Below are positions 59,035-64,000 of a stretch of DNA of 64,000 nucleotides, piece after piece. The stretch comes from Fluctibacter corallii. GTDB lineage: Bacteria > Pseudomonadota > Gammaproteobacteria > Enterobacterales > Alteromonadaceae. Below the pieces are notes generated by a model. The model searched no databases. It was not told where the DNA came from and saw only the letters and a list, made by a program, of their open reading frames with translations. The stretch lies in contig NZ_JAOWKX010000009.1 of assembly GCF_025751585.1 (NCBI RefSeq), positions 37,661-101,660 on the forward strand, in the 5' to 3' direction. Within the stretch, counting starts at the first letter, position 1. Each line of letters starts with the position of its first letter. A program made the translations under genes and the position numbers.

Positions 59035-59817
59035 ATGACTTGGCAATTAGCAGACAAGACAATAAGTAGCCGAATGCTACTAGGCTCATCGCTCTATCCT
59101 TCTCCCGATATTATGCGTGAAGCGATTGTGAAAAGTGAAAGTGACGTTGTGACTGTTTCACTTCGCCGCCACAACCCCGCGTTGCAGGGGGGAGCGTCAT
59201 TTTGGTCTTACCTTAATGATTTATCCGTTCACGTGTTACCTAATACGGCGGGGTGTATGTCGGCAAAAGAGGCCATTGTTACTGCACAGATGGCGCGAGA
59301 ATTATTTAACACCCGCTGGATTAAATTAGAAGTTATCGGCAATGATTATACGTTACAGCCTGATCCCATCGCTTTAGTTGAAGCTGCAAAAGAACTTTGT
59401 TCGCAAGGATTCGAGGTATTTCCATATTGTACGGAAGATTTAGTGATTGCCGAGCATTTGGTACATGCGGGTTGTCGAATTGTTATGCCGTGGGCTGCGC
59501 CCATTGGTAGTGGCAGAGGGCCTGTTAATCTAGAAGGGCTTATGTTGCTGCGTGAACGCTTGAAAGAGGTAACGTTGATTGTTGATGCAGGGTTGGGCGC
59601 ACCCTCTCATGCAGCAAAAGTTATGGAATTGGGGTTTGATGGCGTACTGCTTAACACCGCTGTGGCTCAAGCTCATGATCCCATCAAGATGGCTAGTGCA
59701 TTTGCAAAAGCCGTAGATGCTGGCCGCGAGGCGTATATTGCGGGTGTAATGCGTCCACGAGACCACGCTAGCGCTTCAACGCCAGAAGTGGGCAAACCCT
59801 TCTGGCATCAGGAATAA
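59035..59817 (+). CDS. thiG: Thiazole synthase ThiG
   Basis: Forms the thiazole ring from deoxyxylulose phosphate, the glycine imine and ThiS thiocarboxylate. 260 residues, TIM barrel. The Schiff-base Lys is in [10 protein letters not shown]; also [19 protein letters not shown] and phosphate-binding [12 protein letters not shown]. The start at 59035 is one base after the thiS stop, with AGGAGGG before it. Confidence 0.96.
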   Translation: MTWQLADKTISSRMLLGSSLYPSPDIMREAIVKSESDVVTVSLRRHNPALQGGASFWSYLNDLSVHVLPNTAGCMSAKEAIVTAQMARELFNTRWIKLEVIGNDYTLQPDPIALVEAAKELCSQGFEVFPYCTEDLVIAEHLVHAGCRIVMPWAAPIGSGRGPVNLEGLMLLRERLKEVTLIVDAGLGAPSHAAKVMELGFDGVLLNTAVAQAHDPIKMASAFAKAVDAGREAYIAGVMRPRDHASASTPEVGKPFWHQE

Positions 59818-59825
59818 AAATCATC

Positions 59826-61361
59826 ATGTTATTACACCTCAATTCAACTTGGTCGCCTGCCAAGAGCAAAACGCGCCCAGTGGTTATGACGGTAGCGGGT
59901 ATTGATTCGTCTGGCCATGCCGGACTACACACCGACATTGTTACGCAACGAGCACTGGGCGTGCATGCCGCGTCAGTGGTGTCTGCTATTACCGCGCAAA
60001 ATGATAAGGGCGTATTTAATCTAAATGTCACCGACAGTGCAGGCCTTGCACTACAATGGCGAGCCAATAGCATCGCACCTTTCCATGTGGTGAAAAGCGG
60101 CTTACTGGCGTCATCTGCGCAAATTGACTGGTTGGGAGCAATGCTGTCTGAGTTGTCTGTGCCGTATGTGTGCGATCCGGTATTAATGTCTAGCTCGGGA
60201 GCCAGTTTAACCCTGTCTAATACACGTGAACCGTTATTGTCACTGTTGCCACATGTGACTCTTCTAACGCCCAACATTGATGAGGCTGAAGTACTTACAG
60301 GAATGAAAATCAATGACGTAGATGATATGCCTAGCGTCGCAAATCGCTTGTTAGAATGGGGCGTAAGTGCCGTTGTTATCAAAGGCGGACATTGCCATTA
60401 CCACGCAAATAGCGGTGAAAAATACTGTGTGGATTATTACGCAAGCCCAGAAAAAAGTGGCTGGCTCGCCTCGCCAGCTAAAAAAGTGTGTGCCGTGCGA
60501 GGAACAGGCTGTGCTTTTGCATCAGCTGCGGCATCGGCATTGGCTTTTGGCTACAGTACTGAAGATGCAGTTGTTATCGCTAAAATGGCCATCAATGAAG
60601 GGTTGGATGGTGGCTATCTCAGTGGCTATGGCACACAAGGTCCGATTAATATTACTCAATTTCCTCAGTCGTCCCACGCCTTACCTGTTTGGGTTGATGA
60701 ATTGAACAACCTCAACCAAACTTATGAATTTCCACGCTGCAGCAATACATCACTTGGGCTTTATCCCGTCGTGGATAGTGTTGATTGGATCAAAACGCTG
60801 TTAGATGCAGGGGTCAAAACCCTTCAGTTACGCATTAAAGATCCTCAGCATCCAGAGCTAGAAACACAAGTTGAATCTGCCGTTAATCTCTGTCGTGACT
60901 ACGACTGCCAGTTATTCATTAATGATTATTGGCAGCTGGCAATAAAATATGGTGCTTACGGCGTGCATCTAGGTCAGGAAGACATCGCAACAGCTGATCT
61001 TAATGCGATTGCGGCGGCTAAAATTCGGCTTGGCGTGAGTAGTCATTGCTTTTATGAAGTGGCCCGCGCTCATGCATTGAATCCGTCTTATCTTGCAACC
61101 GGGCCAGTGTTTCCGACTCAATCAAAAGAGATGCCGTGGGTAAATCAAGGAACGCAGGGGCTAGCGTATTGGCGGCATTTGATTGATTATCCACTGGTTG
61201 CAATTGGTGGCATTGATGAAGGCAATATTTCTGAAGTGATTAGGTGTAAACCAGATGGTATCGCGATGATTTCAGCCATCACACAACATCATGAGCCAGC
61301 AAAACAGGTAAAAGAATTAATGCATTTGATCGCAAAGCAGGATGAAGACCATGCACACTGA
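59826..61361 (+). CDS. thiDE: Fused HMP-phosphate kinase / thiamin-phosphate synthase (ThiD-ThiE)
   Basis: A 511-residue fusion. The N-terminal half (about 18-270) is ThiD, the hydroxymethylpyrimidine (phosphate) kinase: [45 protein letters not shown]. The C-terminal half (about 300-505) is ThiE, which couples pyrimidine and thiazole phosphates: [44 protein letters not shown]. Motifs of both enzymes look intact. Overlaps thiF by 11 bases. Confidence 0.94.
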   Translation: MLLHLNSTWSPAKSKTRPVVMTVAGIDSSGHAGLHTDIVTQRALGVHAASVVSAITAQNDKGVFNLNVTDSAGLALQWRANSIAPFHVVKSGLLASSAQIDWLGAMLSELSVPYVCDPVLMSSSGASLTLSNTREPLLSLLPHVTLLTPNIDEAEVLTGMKINDVDDMPSVANRLLEWGVSAVVIKGGHCHYHANSGEKYCVDYYASPEKSGWLASPAKKVCAVRGTGCAFASAAASALAFGYSTEDAVVIAKMAINEGLDGGYLSGYGTQGPINITQFPQSSHALPVWVDELNNLNQTYEFPRCSNTSLGLYPVVDSVDWIKTLLDAGVKTLQLRIKDPQHPELETQVESAVNLCRDYDCQLFINDYWQLAIKYGAYGVHLGQEDIATADLNAIAAAKIRLGVSSHCFYEVARAHALNPSYLATGPVFPTQSKEMPWVNQGTQGLAYWRHLIDYPLVAIGGIDEGNISEVIRCKPDGIAMISAITQHHEPAKQVKELMHLIAKQDEDHAH

Positions 61362-62475
61362 TTTTAGCCTAGATGAATGGCAACGATATCAACGCCAAAT
61401 TCAATTAGCGGATATTGGTGTGCAGGGGCAAAAAGCGCTAAAACAAGCACGAGTGGCTATTGTCGGCGTGGGAGGTTTAGGTTGCCCAGTGTCGATGTAT
61501 TTAGCGGCGGCTGGCGTTGGTGAGATTGTACTTATTGATCATGATATTGTGAGTGAAACCAACCTTCAGCGCCAGCTACTATATCGAGATAAAGATGTCG
61601 GTTGCAGTAAGGTCAATGTGGCAAGCGCCGTGTTACGTGACTTGAATCCGCACATTACCATTCGCGCGATGAATAAAGCGTTTTCTAGTCAACTACCTTT
61701 GGCTGACTTGGATGTAGATTTGATTCTCGATTGTACTGACAATTACAGCACGCGTTCTGATATCAATACGTGGGCACGAAATCACAAACGCGATTGGTTG
61801 TTTGCCAGTGTGCATCAATTTTCAGGTCAGTTGTGCCTGTTTCGGTATCAGGATGCCTGCTACCACTGTTTATTTCCGCTTGCTCCTTCAGAGGCTATGG
61901 ATTGTAATGGTGCAGGGGTAATTGGTAGCGTGCCAGGTGCGGTGGGTTTATTGCAAGCACAGCAAGCGATTCAATACCTGATTGGTAGTGCAGTTGCCTG
62001 TGACAACACGCTTGTCTCTGTCAACTTGCAGACATTAACCACGCAAAAAATGCGCCTTAGACGCGATCCCCATTGTGGTTTGCACGATGCGAAAATTGAA
62101 CCCGCAAAGCCAATAGCACCCTGTGACAGCGAAGAAGTCGCTGACTCTTCACTATCACCGCCTATTTTCATGCATAAACTGCTTAATGAAGAAAATATCG
62201 TGTTAGTCGACGCCCGTTCACGTAGTGAGCATCAGGCCTTTCATATCGGCGGGCGTGTCATCGAAGAAGATGAAGTACACGTCAAGCAATTGCATCGAAC
62301 GCCTGATACTCAGTTTTTCGTTTACTGCCAAAGTGGCCAACGCAGCGAACGTATGGTATCTGCTTTGAAAGCACGGGGATTTAGTCAAGTTTATCAATTG
62401 TCTGGTGGGTTAGCCGCGATTTTACCCATCTTAGCAGAAGATAGCTTACGTGAGTTGCGCGCAAAGTTTTCCTGA
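61351..62475 (+). CDS. thiF: ThiF adenylyltransferase with C-terminal rhodanese domain
   Basis: About 374 residues. The E1-like domain (1-250) adenylates the ThiS C-terminus: [46 protein letters not shown]. Zinc ligands include CYHC, but the usual second CxxC pair reads HCGLH, so one ligand is altered. A rhodanese domain (about 270-370) has active-site Cys in [11 protein letters not shown] and may deliver the sulfur. ATG 61351 follows AGGA by 8 bases, better than 61342. Last gene of the operon. Confidence 0.93.
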   Translation: MHTDFSLDEWQRYQRQIQLADIGVQGQKALKQARVAIVGVGGLGCPVSMYLAAAGVGEIVLIDHDIVSETNLQRQLLYRDKDVGCSKVNVASAVLRDLNPHITIRAMNKAFSSQLPLADLDVDLILDCTDNYSTRSDINTWARNHKRDWLFASVHQFSGQLCLFRYQDACYHCLFPLAPSEAMDCNGAGVIGSVPGAVGLLQAQQAIQYLIGSAVACDNTLVSVNLQTLTTQKMRLRRDPHCGLHDAKIEPAKPIAPCDSEEVADSSLSPPIFMHKLLNEENIVLVDARSRSEHQAFHIGGRVIEEDEVHVKQLHRTPDTQFFVYCQSGQRSERMVSALKARGFSQVYQLSGGLAAILPILAEDSLRELRAKFS

Positions 62476-62562
62476 GAATTCTGTCGAAAAAACTGGCAAT
62501 TAGCTTGTGAGCTTATATGGTTAATGGTTGAAATACCTATTTAATTCAGCCCCTAAGAATTA

Positions 62563-64000
62563 ATGCAAAAAACCGAAACGCCATACGAACTGAGTAAAAA
62601 GCAGATAAAGCACGATCCACTTAAGCGCATAATTTTTGTTGCCAGTAGTGCGATCTTGCTTTTACTACTGTGGCAGGTCTTTACGTCTTATACTTTACAT
62701 AAACGCTATCAGGAAACTCTCACCGAAGCAGTGGCAGATAAGGTTATCACGGAATACCAAGGCTATATTCATCAACTTCGATTAGAAATGGACTTGTTTC
62801 AAAATCGTGAGTCAGAAGCGTTGTTTACCCTATACAGTCAAGGCAAGGAATCACAGAAGGAAGCGTATTTATCCGTCTTAGAAAAGCTTCGGGCTGAAAT
62901 GAAGCACGTACGATTGTTTTCTGTGGTGAATGAGAAAGGAGACGCGTACTTTTCTCATATAACAGGCGATTTTATGCCTTCTTGCAAGGAGGAAGTGGCA
63001 GACACATTACGTAATGGTAAACAGGAACGTTTATTCTTGCACCAAGGGAAGAACAGTAGTCACTTCGATTTACTTCAGCCTGTTAGGTTTGCCACAACAG
63101 AGAGTGAATTCTTCTTTGTCGCCTTTGATGTTGATGTATTAAAACGCTCTTTAGAGCGTGCGCAATTACCTCATCAAGAGCTTTTTTTACTTCGCCAAGA
63201 TAAGCAAGGCCATGTTGAACTTACCAGTGTCTCTGATATTGATACCAGCCGAGAGTTGTCTCAAAGTGAGATAGATCAGTTCGAAACAGTGAAGCCCATA
63301 CCGATGACACGCTGGCAAATTGCTGTCCGATTGGATGCCGCATATAACGAAAGATTGTGGCGAGATAACCTAACCAGTGCGGTGATTACCTGGCTTCTGC
63401 TCACGCTGCTCATGGCTGGCTTTTATTTATTGCAACGCTCTCGTACTGAGCGGTTTAGCCAAATCGCTGAAATGTATGAACAAAATGCTAAGCATGATGC
63501 GTTAACGGCATTGGTAAATCGCGCCTATTTTGAAAAAGCGCTTGAGATGTTCCTTGCGAATAGAAAAGATTTTTCAACAGGCGTTGTATTGCAGATTGAT
63601 ATTGACCAGTTTCAACTGATTAACAACAGCTACGGGTATACGTTTGGTGACATGTTGCTGGCACAGTTTGCCGAATCATTGACGAATGCGCTGCCCGCTG
63701 AGGTGATTGTAAGCAGGTTGGGTAATGATGAATTCGCGGTAATTTTACCTGAATTGCATCATGCTGACGCTAGCGGATTCATCGAAGAACTCAGGCGCTA
63801 TATCGAAGACTTGGAACTTGAGCAAAACGAAGAGCTGATAACCGTGACCGCTTGTATTGGTGCGGTTAATCTGACCAAGCAGCATACCAATTGTGAACGT
63901 GTGTTATTGTCGCTTGGACAAGCTGTGTCGACAGCGAAATCTAAAGGCAGAAATCGCGCGCAGCTATATCAAAGCAATGACTCTCAATTGCAAGTGCATG
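62563..64000 (+). CDS. Membrane sensor protein with GGDEF-like domain (3' part outside window)
   Basis: At least 479 residues, running off the right edge. N-terminal membrane helix (IIFVASSAILLLLLWQVF), periplasmic sensor region (about 50-265), second helix (AVITWLLLTLLMAGFYLL), then a GGDEF-like domain (DALTALVNRAYFE; QIDIDQFQLINNSYGYTFGD; SRLGNDEFAVIL). The signature is GNDEF rather than GGDEF, so cyclase activity is doubtful; many such proteins continue into an EAL domain, which would lie beyond the window. No strong ribosome site at ATG 62563. Confidence 0.85.
   Translation, partial: MQKTETPYELSKKQIKHDPLKRIIFVASSAILLLLLWQVFTSYTLHKRYQETLTEAVADKVITEYQGYIHQLRLEMDLFQNRESEALFTLYSQGKESQKEAYLSVLEKLRAEMKHVRLFSVVNEKGDAYFSHITGDFMPSCKEEVADTLRNGKQERLFLHQGKNSSHFDLLQPVRFATTESEFFFVAFDVDVLKRSLERAQLPHQELFLLRQDKQGHVELTSVSDIDTSRELSQSEIDQFETVKPIPMTRWQIAVRLDAAYNERLWRDNLTSAVITWLLLTLLMAGFYLLQRSRTERFSQIAEMYEQNAKHDALTALVNRAYFEKALEMFLANRKDFSTGVVLQIDIDQFQLINNSYGYTFGDMLLAQFAESLTNALPAEVIVSRLGNDEFAVILPELHHADASGFIEELRRYIEDLELEQNEELITVTACIGAVNLTKQHTNCERVLLSLGQAVSTAKSKGRNRAQLYQSNDSQLQVH

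Noticed and set aside
59768..60382. 204-codon open frame antisense to thiDE
   Set aside because: It lies fully inside the conserved ThiD region on the opposite strand, with no ribosome site and low-complexity composition; a shadow of the real gene.

Overview
The window is a compact gammaproteobacterial chromosome segment. The gene content and order point to Alteromonadales, an Alteromonas/Glaciecola-like marine bacterium; this is inferred from gene families and synteny, not from a marker gene. Most of it is housekeeping. There is a ubiA end plus ubiK, rep, a cytochrome c5, tRNA-Arg(CCG), a hemC-hemD-hemX-hemY operon, cyaY, the gmk-rpoZ-spoT-ridA-trmH-(peroxiredoxin-like)-recG-rsmJ stringent-response/recombination block, a Prx5 peroxiredoxin, a BaiN-type flavoprotein, ribA, selO, recQ and a yigI-type thioesterase. 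No phage, IS element or CRISPR array was seen.

Layout. 1-6.2 kb: ubiquinone genes, rep, a GAF-GAF-GGDEF-EAL protein and cytochrome c5. 6.2-7.9 kb: tRNA-Arg, an orphan TetR regulator and a decayed reading frame. 7.9-13.5 kb (minus): heme operon, DUF2914 protein, esterase, cyaY. 13.6-23.6 kb (plus): gmk to baiN. 23.6-28.5 kb: an A+T-rich accessory stretch with two unrecognised proteins, a YrbL-like protein and a large secreted DUF4855 protein. 28.7-31.1 kb: egtB-egtD (ergothioneine). 31.4-36.3 kb: a PstS-like periplasmic protein and an RND efflux pair. 36.9-42.7 kb: a double-PilZ protein, an ATP-grasp protein, an Lrp/AsnC regulator and a divergent tryptophan-dioxygenase-like/kynureninase-like pair. 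42.7-49.2 kb (minus): a REC-TPR protein, DUF3300, ribA and a 7TMR-DISM-PAS-GGDEF-EAL protein. 49.2-55.6 kb: selO, cytochrome c, an HD protein, GST, recQ and a thioesterase. 55.7-62.5 kb: a complete TPP-riboswitch-controlled thiamin operon, thiC-thiO-thiS-thiG-thiDE-thiF. The right edge cuts a further membrane GGDEF-like protein.

Themes. Cyclic-di-GMP signalling recurs: three GGDEF proteins, two of them with EAL domains, one double-PilZ receptor and a VieB-like REC-TPR protein. Redox protection also recurs (two peroxiredoxin-like proteins, EgtBD, GST, SelO). The thiamin operon is self-contained and of the aerobic ThiO type, with a ThiD-ThiE fusion, a ThiF-rhodanese fusion and an apparent Shine-Dalgarno-sequestering hairpin below the riboswitch. 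The least ordinary parts are the TDO/kynureninase-like locus with its repeat-rich promoter, the DUF4855 protein, the receiver-like/HD protein at 51.4 kb, and the double-PilZ protein.
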